From the NCBI RefSeq assembly GCF_001457695.1, contig NZ_LN831025.1:930001-994000 (forward strand): 64,000 nt of DNA, given 5' to 3'. Position 1 is the first letter of the stretch, and the number at the start of each line of letters is the position of its first letter. The stretch comes from Campylobacter jejuni (lineage in GTDB: Bacteria > Campylobacterota > Campylobacteria > Campylobacterales > Campylobacteraceae). This document shows positions 1 through 10,376 of the stretch, piece after piece. Below the pieces are notes generated by a model. It was not told where the DNA came from and ran no database searches. It worked only from the letters and a program-made list of their open reading frames with translations. A program made the position numbers and the translations under genes.

Positions 1-188
1 TTCGCTGTTTTAGCGGTTCTAACAGCAGGACTTGATAGCACCAAATCAGGATGAATTTCATGCAAGGCAAGATTTTTAAAAAGCTTTTTTAAATCTTCCT
101 TTCCACTCTTAGTAAGTTTTCTTTCAAAATCATCAATATCTCCACTCTTGCTTGCTTTTGCATGTCTTATAATATAAATTTTTTTCAT
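1..188 (-). CDS. SixA-type histidine phosphatase (partial, runs off window start)
   Basis: Only the first 62 codons lie in the window. The start reads MKKIYIIRHAKAS, the RHxK/RHG-like phosphohistidine motif of the small SixA branch of the histidine phosphatase superfamily, which removes phosphate from phosphohistidine on signalling proteins. A second typical segment, SSPAVRTAKT, follows near residue 52. Its ATG overlaps the stop of the upstream rhomboid gene (ATGA), so the two are probably co-transcribed on the minus strand. The C-terminal part with the remaining catalytic residues is not visible. Confidence 0.8.
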   Translation of the reverse strand, partial: MKKIYIIRHAKASKSGDIDDFERKLTKSGKEDLKKLFKNLALHEIHPDLVLSSPAVRTAKTA

Positions 189-703
189 TTTACCTCTTTT
201 ATTTTAGCTAAAATATAACCACACATAAACCCGAAAATATGACCATACCAAGCAACATTTACTCCTATAAGCAATGGCGCAAAACTCATAAGTAAAATTG
301 CCACTATAAGTCCTTTTGTGCTATTTTTATCAAGAACAGCATAAAAGCCCATTAAAACACAAATTGCACCACTAGCGCCTATGACATTTATATTTTCTCC
401 AAAATATTTAAAATCAAAATACACATAAAAAACACTTAAAAGCGAACATAACAACCCGCCAACAAAATAAATAAAAATAAAACGCAAAGCACCCAAATAA
501 GTTTCTAATATACGCCCAAATTGAAACAAAACTATCATATTTAATATAAGATGAGTTAAATTTCCATGTAAAAACATTGAACTTAAAAGTTGCCAATAAG
601 CTCCATTAAAAAATAAAATATTCAAACCAAGGATATTGTAATAATCATAAGAAATCAAAAAATAACATAAAATATTTAAAAAAATTAAAAAAATTGTAAG
701 CAA
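185..703 (-). CDS. Rhomboid family intramembrane serine protease
   Basis: A 172-residue polytopic membrane protein. The sequence shows the rhomboid signature: an N-terminal membrane segment, FLHGNLTHLILNM (first conserved His/Asn region), then the catalytic GASGAI motif with the nucleophile Ser near residue 111, and a late AWYGHIFGFMCGY segment supplying the catalytic His near residue 155. Rhomboids cleave transmembrane substrates inside the bilayer; the substrate cannot be told here. The gene is of compact bacterial length, lies upstream of the sixA-like gene with an ATGA overlap, and is transcribed away from the divergent gene at 801. Confidence 0.85.
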   Translation of the reverse strand: MLTIFLIFLNILCYFLISYDYYNILGLNILFFNGAYWQLLSSMFLHGNLTHLILNMIVLFQFGRILETYLGALRFIFIYFVGGLLCSLLSVFYVYFDFKYFGENINVIGASGAICVLMGFYAVLDKNSTKGLIVAILLMSFAPLLIGVNVAWYGHIFGFMCGYILAKIKEVK

Positions 704-800
704 AGTATAAAACCTTTATTTTTTATAATATTGTCTTAAAATTCACATAAAATTCATATAAATTCTTTACAATTTTACTAAAAAATAATTAGGAAAAATA

Positions 801-1217
801 TTGAAAATTAAATTTTTAAGTATTATTACTATTTTAAGTTTATCTTTAAATGCTGATATAATAATTTCTGCTGATAATTTGCCAAGTGTTTCTAAAGAAT
901 TTTTACAACATAATTTCAAAGCACCTATAGGGATCGTACAAAAAGACAAAAATTCCTATGAAGTCTATCTTAGTGATGGGACAGAACTTGAATTTGACAT
1001 AGATGGAACTTGGAAGGAAATTGAAAATAAAGCCTTTCCTTTTGATCTAGATTTTTTACCTCAAAATTTAGCCAATATCATTAAAAATGAATTTCCAAAT
1101 ATAAAAGCTAGAGAAATCGAAAGAAAAATCAACCATTACAAGATTAAACTTGATAACGATGTAAAAATTCTTATAGATTTCAATGGAACTATCTTGCACA
1201 AAGAAATTGATGATTAA
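801..1217 (+). CDS. Periplasmic PepSY-like (beta-lactamase-inhibitor-like) protein
   Basis: A 138-residue exported protein. The start chosen is TTG at 801 with an AGGAA Shine-Dalgarno 7 bases upstream; no in-frame ATG fits the signal peptide better. Residues 1-18 form a signal peptide (MKIKFLSIITILSLSLNA). The remainder contains two repeats of the pattern YEVYLSDGTELEFDIDGTW ... YKIKLDNDVKILIDFNGT, typical of the PepSY-like putative inhibitor fold (PF11396 type), often found as periplasmic binding or inhibitor proteins. It is convergent with the FtsH-like gene, only 7 bases apart. Role unknown. Confidence 0.75.
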   Translation: MKIKFLSIITILSLSLNADIIISADNLPSVSKEFLQHNFKAPIGIVQKDKNSYEVYLSDGTELEFDIDGTWKEIENKAFPFDLDFLPQNLANIIKNEFPNIKAREIERKINHYKIKLDNDVKILIDFNGTILHKEIDD

Positions 1218-1224
1218 AATATAA

Positions 1225-2841
1225 TCAAACCTGCATTATATTTTTAACATCATCATGTTCTATCTTTTCTTTTTCAAGCAAAAGCTCTGATAATTTTAAA
1301 ATTTTATCCTTCATAGAATTTAAAAATTCATCCATTTCTTTTTTTTGTTCATTTAAATTTGGCTCTTTTAACATATCAAAACTCAACATATAATCAAGCA
1401 ATTCTTTAATCTTTAAAAAATCATCTTGTGAATTAGTATAACTTTCATTATAAATCAATCTCATAGCTCTAGAACCAGCCAAATAAACTTTTATACGATT
1501 GATAAGCTCTGATTTTGATTTTATATTATGCTCATATTCTTTAAAACGATCTTCAATGAGAGTTATTTTATCAAATCCTATGTCAAAATAATACGCACTC
1601 AAAGCTTTTGCAGCTTGATAAGTGGCTTGAATTTTTTTCTCTTCATCATTAAAACTCAAAATCTTTTTCTTGCCTAAAAGAACTTTATTTAATACAGCAT
1701 AAAAATCACTTTCCTCAACTAAAGCACTATTTCTTCTTAAAGCATTAATCGCTGCTTCATTGACCAAAGTTTCAAGTCCTGCTCCACTAAAACCTACGCT
1801 TGCTTTAGCGATTTTATTTAAATTGACATTATTGTTTTTATCTTTCATATAAATTTCTAAAATTTTAAGTCTATCCTTAAAATCAGGCAAAGATAAAAAA
1901 ATTCTCCTATCAAAACGCCCCGAACGCAATAAAGCAGGATCCATAAGTTCGATTTTATTTGTCGCAGCTATAACTATAACCCCACTATTGTCCTCAAAAC
2001 CATCCATTTGAGTTAAAAGTTGATTTAAAGTGCTATCTCTTTCAACATTTGACATTTCTCCTCTTGCCTTACCTACAGCATCTATTTCATCGATAAAAAC
2101 TATACTAGGAGCCATCATTTTAGCTTTTGAAAAAAGCTCTCTAACTCTTTTTGCACCCATACCTACATAAATTTCAACAAAACTTGAACCACTTTGATAA
2201 AAAAATGGCACCCCTGCTTCTCCTGCAACTGCTTTTGCTATCAATGTTTTTCCTACACCAGGTGGGCCTACCATTAAAACACCTTTTGGCATTTTTACAC
2301 CAAATTCTTTATATTTTTTAGGATTTTGTAAAAAATCCACAAGTTCGCTTAGCTCCATTTTAACTTCATCAACACCTGCTACATCATTAAAAGTAATATT
2401 TGAAATCACAGGTTTTATATGGGAACTTTCTAAATTTATATTTGAATTTTGAGCTTGAGTGTGATTTTGATTCTTATTTGATATTGGATATTTAGCCAAC
2501 TCTTTTTTACGAGCAAAATAACCAAGACTTATAAAAAGTGCGATAATAAAAATAAGTAAAACAAAAAACACCCAAAGCGTATTATCTTTTTTAACCTCTA
2601 CGGGAACTTTTGATAAAAGTGTTTTTATATCTATGCCATCTTTTATAATTATGTAATTTTCACCTTCTGCCTTAAGCCAAATTTCGTCTTTATCAATCAC
2701 AGCTTTTTGGATTAAATTTTGGCTTAATAGACTTTGATAAAGATTTTCATCTATATATTTAGGTTCATTTTTAAAATATAAAATTCCCAAAAGCATACAT
2801 AAAACCATAAAAGATGCTAAAATTATCTTTTTATTTTTCAT
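1225..2841 (-). CDS. FtsH-like membrane AAA+ ATPase with degenerate protease site
   Basis: A 538-residue protein with FtsH layout: N-terminal membrane segment (residues 5-23), short periplasmic domain, second membrane segment (about 88-110), then an AAA+ domain with Walker A GPPGVGKT at 192-199, Walker B SIVFIDE at 246-252 and the second region of homology [13 protein letters not shown] at 301-313. The C-terminal zinc-protease domain is present in length, but the place where FtsH carries HEAGH reads YQAAK (about 408-412), so it should not be a metalloprotease. It is probably an ATP-driven unfoldase or a partner of a genuine FtsH encoded elsewhere. It lies 3 bases after mtaB in the same transcription unit. 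Confidence 0.85.
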   Translation of the reverse strand: MKNKKIILASFMVLCMLLGILYFKNEPKYIDENLYQSLLSQNLIQKAVIDKDEIWLKAEGENYIIIKDGIDIKTLLSKVPVEVKKDNTLWVFFVLLIFIIALFISLGYFARKKELAKYPISNKNQNHTQAQNSNINLESSHIKPVISNITFNDVAGVDEVKMELSELVDFLQNPKKYKEFGVKMPKGVLMVGPPGVGKTLIAKAVAGEAGVPFFYQSGSSFVEIYVGMGAKRVRELFSKAKMMAPSIVFIDEIDAVGKARGEMSNVERDSTLNQLLTQMDGFEDNSGVIVIAATNKIELMDPALLRSGRFDRRIFLSLPDFKDRLKILEIYMKDKNNNVNLNKIAKASVGFSGAGLETLVNEAAINALRRNSALVEESDFYAVLNKVLLGKKKILSFNDEEKKIQATYQAAKALSAYYFDIGFDKITLIEDRFKEYEHNIKSKSELINRIKVYLAGSRAMRLIYNESYTNSQDDFLKIKELLDYMLSFDMLKEPNLNEQKKEMDEFLNSMKDKILKLSELLLEKEKIEHDDVKNIMQV

Positions 2842-2844
2842 TAT

Positions 2845-4095
2845 CTAGCCTTTTAAATTTACAAAGTTAGACTTTTCTTGTACTTCATATTCAGATATAA
2901 CGATCCATTCTTTAGCTATATCTTTATTACTTTTAATTTTGATCTTATTAAAAAACTGATCATAACCCTCAAAAAAACCATCTTTTTGATTTTCTACCAA
3001 AACTTCAAGTGAAACTTGATTTTTTTTCCTAAATTCATAATTATTTTTTTCTACTATGGATTTTAAAGTGTTTAGCCTTTCTTTAGCTAAAGTTCCATTT
3101 ATCACATCTTTCATGGTAGCAGAATGCGTGTTGTTTCTAGGACTAAAAATAAAAGCATGGATATGAGTGAGTGGAAATTCTTTAAAATTTCTTAAAGCTT
3201 CTTGCCATAGCTCTTCACTCTCGCCTGGATGAGCTACTATAAAATCCGTCCCTAAAGCATATCCTTTGCTTGCTATAGTATTAAAAAGCTTTAAATCATT
3301 ATCCGTATGTGATCTTCTTCTCATTATACGAAGCATTTTTTCACTTGTATGTTGCAATGCAATATGCAAATGCCTTTCAAGCCAAGCTTCATCTAAGATT
3401 TCTAAAAAACTTTCATCAAGCTGTGCGGGTTCTAAACTACCTAACCTTATGCGTTTTATACCTGAAATTTGTCCCATTTTTTGCAAAAGCTTGCCTAAAC
3501 TTGTGCCATTTTTAAGCCCATATGAACCTATATTAGTCCCTGTTAAAACAATTTCACTATAACCATTAGCTCCCAAAATTTCAACCTGTTTTAAAAGAGC
3601 TTTTTCATCCACACTTCTTGATTTTCCCCTCACGCTAGGGATAATACAATAAGAACAAGCAAAATCACAACCTTCTTGAATTTTCACAAAAGCTTTGGTA
3701 TGATTTTCATACTCGCAAACTATATCTTTATCAATAAAATTTAAATTTCCAAGTTCATAAAAACTTGTCTTTGCTCCTAAAAATTCATTGATTTTATCTT
3801 TATTTGACGCTCCAAGCACTCCAAAAACTTGCTTTTTATCTAAAAGCTCCTTACCTTTGCTTACAGCACCACAACCTGTAAGTATAACTTTAATGCCTTT
3901 TTTTTGCATGGTATTTACATAAGACTTTATCCCGCTATCAGCTCCATTTGTAACCGTGCAAGAATTTACAACGATAATTTGTGCTTTATTCTCATCATTT
4001 ATAATCTCATAATCTTTTACATAACTTTTTAAAAGCTCTGTATCATAAATATTTGTGCGACACCCAAAGGTTTTAAAAAAAACTTTTTCTTTCAA
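2845..4095 (-). CDS. mtaB: tRNA (t6A37) methylthiotransferase MtaB family
   Basis: A 416-residue MiaB-like radical-SAM methylthiotransferase. The N-terminal UPF0004 domain carries its three cluster cysteines in FGCRTN (about residue 11), NSCTV (about 46) and TGCGA (about 75). The radical-SAM CxxxCxxC motif is seen in CDFACSYC (about 142-149). These bind two Fe4S4 clusters and add methylthio to t6A at position 37 of ANN-reading tRNAs. The spacing FGCRTN with one conserved short insert is more like MtaB than MiaB. The gene overlaps the upstream channel gene by 4 bases (ATGA) and is followed closely by the FtsH-like gene. Confidence 0.85.
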   Translation of the reverse strand: MKEKVFFKTFGCRTNIYDTELLKSYVKDYEIINDENKAQIIVVNSCTVTNGADSGIKSYVNTMQKKGIKVILTGCGAVSKGKELLDKKQVFGVLGASNKDKINEFLGAKTSFYELGNLNFIDKDIVCEYENHTKAFVKIQEGCDFACSYCIIPSVRGKSRSVDEKALLKQVEILGANGYSEIVLTGTNIGSYGLKNGTSLGKLLQKMGQISGIKRIRLGSLEPAQLDESFLEILDEAWLERHLHIALQHTSEKMLRIMRRRSHTDNDLKLFNTIASKGYALGTDFIVAHPGESEELWQEALRNFKEFPLTHIHAFIFSPRNNTHSATMKDVINGTLAKERLNTLKSIVEKNNYEFRKKNQVSLEVLVENQKDGFFEGYDQFFNKIKIKSNKDIAKEWIVISEYEVQEKSNFVNLKG

Positions 4096-5663
4096 TCTTT
4101 ATTCCTTGCATGAAAATGCATATTTTCATGATGTTGTTCAAAATGATTTTGATTTAAATTTCCTAAATATAAATTTTGCGATGGATAAGCAATTTTTATA
4201 TCTTTATGCTTATTAAATTCTTTTATAATCTCTTTACTAATCGTACTTCTTAATACCAAAGCCGCATAAGCATTGGTCATATACCATGCAGAAATTCGCA
4301 TTCCCCAATGTTCAAAAAACATAAAAAACCTTGGCTCCACTTTAGGATTTTTAATACTATATTCATGTTGTAAACGAGCTATATTTTTTCTAGCAAGCTC
4401 AGTATAACCTTTGGCATGGCGTGTTACAATATTTTCTACAATTTCTTGTGCCTTATCAAGATTGCTATCAAAAGTAACACTTATATCAATGCCATCAAGC
4501 ACGGTTTTCATACCATGATGAGTATAATTAGCAAGCAAATTTGTAAAAACATAGTTATTAGGAATAAATATAATACGCCCACTACGACGATTTTTATTAT
4601 AAGTTTCAAGTGTAAGCTCTTCATAAAGAGTAATGCGTAAAAAAGAAATGTCTATAATATCTCCTATATAGGTAGTATCATTTTGAAAAACCTTTACACG
4701 ATCCCCTACTCTAAAACTTCCACCAAAAATAATCACACACCATCCAAGCATAGACATAAACATATCTTTCATAGCAATAGCTAAGCCCGCAGAGGCAAAA
4801 CCAAGTATAGTTACAAGATAAGTAATATTTTCTATATAAGCAAAGAGCAAAATAAGAAAAATAATATTTATATTAATAAAATTAATAATCTTCGTAGCAG
4901 TATAATATCTTTCACTATCTTTAATGTATTTTTTAGCAATAAATTTCAACATAAAAGCTATAGCTATAACAATAACAATAGCAACAAGTATATTTACAGC
5001 CCTTAAGCTTTGAACTTTAATCTCAGCACTTACTCGAGAAAGCTCTTCATCAATTTTTTTCTCATAAACAGAATAAGAAACACTAGCAAAATTTAAAGCT
5101 TGCTCAAATTCTTCCAACTTTTTATCCGAAGCTTTTAAAGCTTCTATATTCTCAACACTTGGTTTAAGCTCAACTAATTCCTTAAGTTCTGAGTTTTTTT
5201 CCCTGATTTTATCTACTAAATTTTTAAAATCATTAAATTTAAATATATATTCTTCCTTTTCTCCTTTTAATTTCTTAATATGAGAAAAAGCTCCTATAAT
5301 AGCCAAAGGATTAGTAAGCTTAGATAAAGTTTCTATATTATCAGGGGCACTAAGACTTTGTGCAAAATTTAAATCTTTATATTCTTTAAGCAGGCTCAAT
5401 TGCTCTTCTAAATTTGCTATCTTGCGTTTAAGTTCTTCTTGTTGGTGAATATCGGAAGTCTTTTTTAAATTAAGATTTAAAATGATTAATTCATCATTTA
5501 TATCTTGATATTTTATAAAATTTTCATAACGTATATTCCAAATACTAGCACTGATTACAGTATTTAAAGTATTAATTTTCTCATTTATATTATTAATAAT
5601 AGTCCGATTTACATCACCAAAAGCAAAAACAACAAAAAAGGTTAAAATAATAATTTTTTTCAT
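4092..5663 (-). CDS. Mechanosensitive channel of the MscS family (large)
   Basis: A 523-residue membrane protein starting with a signal peptide ([16 protein letters not shown]). A long predicted coiled region in residues 20-215 precedes a membrane section from about 220 to 320. The MscS core follows: the pore-lining helix region [28 protein letters not shown] and the beta domain after it. The long periplasmic N-terminus places it among the bigger MscS-like channels that relieve turgor on osmotic downshift. It overlaps aroB at its start and mtaB at its end by 4 bases each, so translation is probably coupled. Its rather polar C-tail has [12 protein letters not shown]. Confidence 0.85.
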   Translation of the reverse strand: MKKIIILTFFVVFAFGDVNRTIINNINEKINTLNTVISASIWNIRYENFIKYQDINDELIILNLNLKKTSDIHQQEELKRKIANLEEQLSLLKEYKDLNFAQSLSAPDNIETLSKLTNPLAIIGAFSHIKKLKGEKEEYIFKFNDFKNLVDKIREKNSELKELVELKPSVENIEALKASDKKLEEFEQALNFASVSYSVYEKKIDEELSRVSAEIKVQSLRAVNILVAIVIVIAIAFMLKFIAKKYIKDSERYYTATKIINFININIIFLILLFAYIENITYLVTILGFASAGLAIAMKDMFMSMLGWCVIIFGGSFRVGDRVKVFQNDTTYIGDIIDISFLRITLYEELTLETYNKNRRSGRIIFIPNNYVFTNLLANYTHHGMKTVLDGIDISVTFDSNLDKAQEIVENIVTRHAKGYTELARKNIARLQHEYSIKNPKVEPRFFMFFEHWGMRISAWYMTNAYAALVLRSTISKEIIKEFNKHKDIKIAYPSQNLYLGNLNQNHFEQHHENMHFHARNKD

Positions 5664-6715
5664 TGGAATTCTCTTAAAGTTGCAATTATATCTTCTTTAG
5701 AAATATCACCTTTTATCAAACCCTTACCCAAAGGACTAGCAAGAACAAAATTGATTTTTTTATTAGAGCTTTTTTTATCCATGAAAAAAGCTTCATAAAA
5801 TTCATCTACATTGTTGATTTTATATGATATTGGCAAACCGAATTTAAGTAAAATATCTTTTATTCTTTGACTTTGCATTTTATCCAAAAACCCTAAATTT
5901 AAAGCCAATTGATTTGCCATAACCATACCTATAGCCACCGCTTCTCCGTGTAAATAAAGCTTATAATCTGTAAAATTTTCTATAACATGAGCAAAAGTAT
6001 GCCCATAATTTAAAAGCATTCTAAGCCCTGATTCTTTTTCATCTTGTTCAACAACCCTTGATTTAAGTTCTATGCTTCTTGCTATAATTTGAGTAAAAAT
6101 TTCATTCTCACAAGTAGCATTTAAGAAACTTTTTTCATCAATTTTTTCTATAAAATCAAGTATACTATCATCAAACATTGCTGCCATTTTAATAAATTCA
6201 GCCATGCCTGCAGCAAGTTCTCTAGAGCTCAAAGTCTTTAAAAAAGAACCCTCACAATATACAGCTTTAGGTTGATAAAAAGTGCCAATAAGATTTTTAC
6301 CAAAATTATTATTAACACCTGTTTTTCCACCTACTGCTGCATCAACGCAAGCTAAAAGTGTAGTAGGAATATTTATAAAATCAATACCTCTTTGATAAAT
6401 ACTAGCAGCAAATCCGCCCATATCACTAATCACGCCACCACCAAAACTTATAAGCACGCTTTTTCTATCCAATTTAGAATTAAACATTTGGTTTAAAATT
6501 TCTTCCATGGTGCTTAAATTTTTATATTCTTCACCATCTTTTACAGTGGCAATAAAAATTTCTTTTGCCTTAATTTTAGAAAGTAATGTTTTCAAATGAA
6601 GACCTGAAATCTTAGGATTTGAAAGTATAAAAACCTTACTATCAAATTCTAATTCTTCAAGTTCATCAATATAAACCTTATAAGCATTTTCTTTTAACTT
6701 AACTTCTACTTGCAT
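5660..6715 (-). CDS. aroB: 3-dehydroquinate synthase
   Basis: A 351-residue enzyme of the shikimate pathway, converting DAHP to 3-dehydroquinate with NAD+ and a divalent metal. Seen are the nucleotide-binding [14 protein letters not shown] stretch (about 94-107), the [21 protein letters not shown] block (about 117-137), and the metal-binding histidines in [12 protein letters not shown] (about 237-248) and [10 protein letters not shown] (about 258-267). Length is normal. It is the first gene of a tightly overlapping minus-strand set aroB - mscS-like - mtaB - ftsH-like. A short gap of 45 bases separates it from the preceding gene. Confidence 0.95.
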   Translation of the reverse strand: MQVEVKLKENAYKVYIDELEELEFDSKVFILSNPKISGLHLKTLLSKIKAKEIFIATVKDGEEYKNLSTMEEILNQMFNSKLDRKSVLISFGGGVISDMGGFAASIYQRGIDFINIPTTLLACVDAAVGGKTGVNNNFGKNLIGTFYQPKAVYCEGSFLKTLSSRELAAGMAEFIKMAAMFDDSILDFIEKIDEKSFLNATCENEIFTQIIARSIELKSRVVEQDEKESGLRMLLNYGHTFAHVIENFTDYKLYLHGEAVAIGMVMANQLALNLGFLDKMQSQRIKDILLKFGLPISYKINNVDEFYEAFFMDKKSSNKKINFVLASPLGKGLIKGDISKEDIIATLREFQ

Positions 6716-6760
6716 TGAACTACTCTTTTTGCGTTTATTCTATCACATTTAATTAATTAT

Positions 6761-8161
6761 TTATTCTACTGGTATGAAAAGTTGGTAATTTTGTCTCATT
6801 TTATAATAATGCCTATTTAAATTTGTACTTAAATTTCTGCCAAAATCTCTATTTAGTAATTCTTTTTGAAAACTCACAAATTGTAACAAATCTTCGCGAT
6901 ATTGCAAATTTAAAAGAGGGTTTTCATCATTTTTATTAATAATTTGTATATTTTTATCATAAAGCTTAGATAAACTTCTAAAATACTCCTCCATATCTGT
7001 AGTATTTTGAGAATTTGGATTATAATAATATAAAATAACTCCAAAATCAAGCTGTTTACTTAAATCAGTAATGACATTTGCATTGTTTTCAAGTTCACTC
7101 TCATCAGCACTTAAAATAATCGCTTCTTTAAGCTCATCAAAAGAAGCTTCACCCACTTTCATAATAGGAATTTTTAAATCAAAAAAAGCTTGTTTTTCTT
7201 TCTCAAAATTTTTTATATCAGTTACAACTAATCCTATATCATTATTTTGCAACCATGTGGAAATTTGTTTAAAATCCGTGTTGAAATAATCAAAAAACAC
7301 ACCTTCTTTATCCTCAGAAAGTTTTTTTAATTTTTCATACATTACCCCTAATTTAGGATTGATAACATGTATAAAAAATCTTTTTGCATTGCTTTTTTGA
7401 GTTAATTTTAAAGTAGTATCAAGCACTCTTTCTTGCATATTTTGATTCATATTTTTCATATCAATTAAAGCAAAAACATTACTTCCAAAAGGCATAGGAA
7501 ATTGCCCTGCTTTGCCTCTTATATTATGAAAAATACTTTGTAAAACAACAGGATCTCCAACGATCAAAATGCTATCATTTGGCTCTAAAACAAAAGATGG
7601 TTTTACAAAATAAATTTTAGAATTTCTATAAATAAGGACTATGCGCCACCTTTTTTGTTGTATTGAACTTATGTGCCTATAAGCAAAAATAGACCCTGCT
7701 GGAATTTTTACTTCCATAATCTCTCCAACTCCAAGTCCTATATACTGAGCTGTTAAAGCAATATCTGGTAAAAAATCCATAAATCTACGGCTTAAAGTCA
7801 TTCTAGCATCAGCTAAATTTGCATGAGTATCATTAACACTTAACCCCCAAAAATCCATTATTTCTATTTCTAAATTTGGATTTAAAGAACGCAAAGCCTC
7901 ATAACTTTTTTTAGTTTCAAATTCATCTTGCATATAAATAAAAGCCTGTTTAAAATCTTTACTCATAATATTTTCAAGACGCGCTGTGCTTGTAGGATCA
8001 AAATAATGCAAGTCAATATACTCACTAGAAATATTTAAGTTATTTTTTTCACTATTTTGACACACTACTGTAAAAAAATAACCTAAGCCTTTTTCAAAAC
8101 AAAGCCTTTCTAAGAAATGCTTTGCTAAAATACCATCTATTATAATTAAAATATCATTCAT
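6761..8161 (-). CDS. TrkA_C-domain protein, putative ligand-binding regulator
   Basis: The start is set at the ATG giving MNDILIIIDG because a GGAG sits 8 bases upstream; an in-frame TTG 12 bases earlier is less likely. The ~466-residue soluble protein begins with a Rossmann-like nucleotide-binding section. Around residues 150-215 lies a TrkA_C-type segment (GVGEIMEVKIPAGSIFAYRH ... EPNDSILIVGDP), as found in K+ channel and transporter gating subunits. The C-terminal half looks like another alpha/beta domain without recognised motifs. I know this as a conserved Campylobacter gene of unassigned role. It is divergent from tgt, the starts being 29 bases apart, so their promoters overlap. Confidence 0.65.
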   Translation of the reverse strand: MNDILIIIDGILAKHFLERLCFEKGLGYFFTVVCQNSEKNNLNISSEYIDLHYFDPTSTARLENIMSKDFKQAFIYMQDEFETKKSYEALRSLNPNLEIEIMDFWGLSVNDTHANLADARMTLSRRFMDFLPDIALTAQYIGLGVGEIMEVKIPAGSIFAYRHISSIQQKRWRIVLIYRNSKIYFVKPSFVLEPNDSILIVGDPVVLQSIFHNIRGKAGQFPMPFGSNVFALIDMKNMNQNMQERVLDTTLKLTQKSNAKRFFIHVINPKLGVMYEKLKKLSEDKEGVFFDYFNTDFKQISTWLQNNDIGLVVTDIKNFEKEKQAFFDLKIPIMKVGEASFDELKEAIILSADESELENNANVITDLSKQLDFGVILYYYNPNSQNTTDMEEYFRSLSKLYDKNIQIINKNDENPLLNLQYREDLLQFVSFQKELLNRDFGRNLSTNLNRHYYKMRQNYQLFIPVE

Positions 8162-8190
8162 TTTAAACTCCAAAAAGGAAATTATAACAA

Positions 8191-9312
8191 ATGGAATTTA
8201 AATTAAAGCATAAAGATGGAATGGCAAGGGTTTGTGAAATCACTACCGCACACAGCACTTTTTTAACCCCTGTTTTTATGCCTGTTGGCACAGTAGGAGC
8301 GGTTAAAAGTCTTGATGCTAATGATATGAAAAATGAGCTTGATGCAAAAATTATTTTAGCAAATACCTATCACATGTACTTGCGTCCAACTTCCAAAGTG
8401 GTAAAAGATTTTGGAGGTTTACATGGATTTACGAAATTTGATAGAAGTTTTTTAACCGATAGTGGTGGTTTTCAAGCTTTTTCTTTAAGTAAAAATTCCA
8501 AACATTTTAATGAAGGCATAGAATTTAAAAGTCACATTGATGGAAGTCGTCATCTTTTTACTCCAAAAAGTGTTTTAGATACCCAATATGATTTTAACTC
8601 TGATATTATGATGATTTTAGATGATTTAGTAGCCCTACCTGCAACCAAAGAAAGGGTTAAAATTTCTGTTGATCGCACTATACTTTGGGCAAAAGAGGCT
8701 ATTACTTATCATAAAAATATGCAAAATAAAGGTATAGGTATAGGGCAAAATATTTTTGGTATTATCCAAGGTGGTACAGATTATGAAGAAAGAAAGCGTT
8801 GTACTTTAAGTTTAAACGAAATGCCATTTGATGGTTTAGCTATAGGTGGGCTTAGCGTGGGTGAAGAAAACGCCTTGATGTATGAAACAGTGCAAAACTT
8901 AAACCCTTATCTAGATGAAAATCGTCCAAGATATTTAATGGGCGTAGGAACGCCTGAAGATTTAGTAGAAAATGTTGAGCGAGGGGTAGATATGTTTGAT
9001 TGCGTGATGCCAACTAGAAATGCAAGAAATGGAACATTTTTCACAAGTTTTGGAAAATTTAATATCAAAAAAGCAGAATTTATCAACGATCATGAAGCCA
9101 TAGATCCTACTTGCTCATGTTATACTTGTCGTAATTTTTCAAGGGGTTATTTAAACCATCTTTTTAAAGCTAAAGAACTTACTTTTTTTCGTTTGGCAAG
9201 TTTACACAATCTACATTATTATCTTGAACTTGCAAGAAAGATGCGTGAAGCAATTTTAAACAATTCTTTTACGCAATTTAAAAGAAATTTTTATCACTTA
9301 AGAGGCAAATAA
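8191..9312 (+). CDS. tgt: Queuine/preQ1 tRNA-ribosyltransferase
   Basis: A 373-residue enzyme that swaps guanine 34 for preQ1 in GUN-anticodon tRNAs. Diagnostic segments are [12 protein letters not shown] (catalytic Asp in TDSGG, about residues 89-94), GGLSVGE (about 225-231), the second Asp in [15 protein letters not shown] (about 268-282), and the zinc ligands CSCYTCRNF with a later His (about 307-343). Length and order are normal. Shine-Dalgarno AAAGGA lies 10 bases upstream. Followed after one base by the CorA-like gene. Confidence 0.95.
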   Translation: MEFKLKHKDGMARVCEITTAHSTFLTPVFMPVGTVGAVKSLDANDMKNELDAKIILANTYHMYLRPTSKVVKDFGGLHGFTKFDRSFLTDSGGFQAFSLSKNSKHFNEGIEFKSHIDGSRHLFTPKSVLDTQYDFNSDIMMILDDLVALPATKERVKISVDRTILWAKEAITYHKNMQNKGIGIGQNIFGIIQGGTDYEERKRCTLSLNEMPFDGLAIGGLSVGEENALMYETVQNLNPYLDENRPRYLMGVGTPEDLVENVERGVDMFDCVMPTRNARNGTFFTSFGKFNIKKAEFINDHEAIDPTCSCYTCRNFSRGYLNHLFKAKELTFFRLASLHNLHYYLELARKMREAILNNSFTQFKRNFYHLRGK

Positions 9313-9313
9313 A

Positions 9314-10081
9314 ATGCTAGAGCTACACGAAAATCTAAAAAAAATCATGCAAGCAAAGAATTTAGAAACTTTCTATAGTGAAATTTATGGACAAAAAATT
9401 TTTGTTTATGTGGGATTAAATTTGGAAACTTGGCTTTTTAACGATGAAAAAATTTATAAACTTCAAGATGAAGAATTTAAGCTTTCTAGCATAGAAGAAT
9501 TTTCAAATTTTATTAAATCCATTTTAGAAGATTTTAAAGTACAAAATACTCATTTTCAAAACCTTTTAGAACACAAAGAAAGTATTATCTTAAAAGGTGG
9601 TTTTGTTAAAAATTTTTACAAAAAATCCTTTGTGTTAAGACAAAAAATCAACAAAAATCTAAAGCAAATTAATCTTCTAAGCGAAGCTTTTAATCTTTTG
9701 CTTAGTGAACAAGCACAATACAAAAAACATTTAAAAATTTTAAATTTATCCATCGGCATCTTAAGTAAAAACACCAAAGAACATCTAGCAAGAGTTGATA
9801 CTCTTTATACATTAACAAGTGCAATTAAAAATGAAAAAATGAATAAAAGTATTTATCTTTTAAGTATACTTTCTTCTATTTTCTTACCTTTAAATTTGAT
9901 CGTAGGATTTTTTGGAATGAATACTAATAATCTTTTTTTCAAAGATAGCCCTTATGGTACACTTTATATTTTTTCTTTGATTTGCTGTATTTTGATTGTG
10001 GGTTTTATATTTTATCATTCAAAAAAGACCAAAGAATTTGATTTAGATGAAGGTAAAAAAGCTAAAAAACAAACAAAATAA
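9314..10081 (+). CDS. CorA-like divalent metal ion transporter
   Basis: A 255-residue protein with a soluble helical N-terminal part and two C-terminal membrane segments (about 180-200 and 215-237). The first ends in GFFGMNT, the GMN selectivity motif of CorA Mg2+/Co2+ channels. It is shorter than E. coli CorA (316 residues), like other Campylobacter homologues. It directly follows tgt and ends in a strong palindromic terminator. The basic C-tail (KKAKKQTK) is cytoplasmic. The transported ion is inferred from the family. Confidence 0.85.
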   Translation: MLELHENLKKIMQAKNLETFYSEIYGQKIFVYVGLNLETWLFNDEKIYKLQDEEFKLSSIEEFSNFIKSILEDFKVQNTHFQNLLEHKESIILKGGFVKNFYKKSFVLRQKINKNLKQINLLSEAFNLLLSEQAQYKKHLKILNLSIGILSKNTKEHLARVDTLYTLTSAIKNEKMNKSIYLLSILSSIFLPLNLIVGFFGMNTNNLFFKDSPYGTLYIFSLICCILIVGFIFYHSKKTKEFDLDEGKKAKKQTK

Positions 10082-10100
10082 GCAAAATTTTGCTTATTTT
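10075..10100. terminator. Palindromic terminator after the CorA-like gene
   Basis: A perfect inverted repeat with 13-base arms (AAAATAAGCAAAA / TTTTGCTTATTTT). It ends in T residues on the plus strand and could work in both directions. It closes the core-chromosome block before the tRNA. Confidence 0.75.
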
Positions 10101-10133
10101 AAGAATATTTATATATAATTTTAACTTATTTTT

Positions 10134-10210
10134 GCGCTCATAGCTCAGCTGGATAGAGCATTTGATTGCGGTTCAAAAGGCCAGAGGTTCAAATCCTCTT
10201 GAGCGCACCA
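10134..10210 (+). tRNA. tRNA-Arg (anticodon GCG)
   Basis: A 77-base complete cloverleaf: acceptor GCGCTCA pairing with TGAGCGC, D stem GCTC/GAGC, anticodon stem TTTGA/TCAAA around loop TTGCGGT (anticodon GCG, reading CGC/CGU), T stem AGAGG/CCTCT with loop TTCAAAT, and encoded CCA. It is the apparent insertion target of the island: a P4-type integrase remnant begins 167 bases downstream. I did not find a second copy of its 3' end in the window, so the far attachment site is outside or lost. Confidence 0.95.
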
Positions 10211-10299
10211 TCACTTCTTTTCTTAAATAATCTAAAGCATGATATAGCAATGTTTGAAAGCTTCTCAAATAATCTCAAATAATCAATTTTGACAATTTT

Positions 10300-10357
10300 A
10301 AAAGTATATGTTATAGTATATGTTAAATTTTAAAATTCAAAAATAACATATACTTTT
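10300..10357. promoter_or_regulatory. 15-base inverted repeat upstream of the integrase
   Basis: Perfect arms AAAAGTATATGTTAT (10300-10314) and ATAACATATACTTTT (10343-10357), 20 bases before the integrase start. A further half-site-like TATATGTTAAA lies between. Such a repeat could be an operator or a recombinase arm site; this is inferred from position only. Confidence 0.45.
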
Positions 10358-10376
10358 TAACATAGGAATATTAAAA

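Noticed and set aside
3266-3562. Open frames antisense to mtaB
   Set aside because: They lie opposite a well-supported gene, lack ribosome sites, and have composition typical of shadow frames in AT-rich coding sequence.
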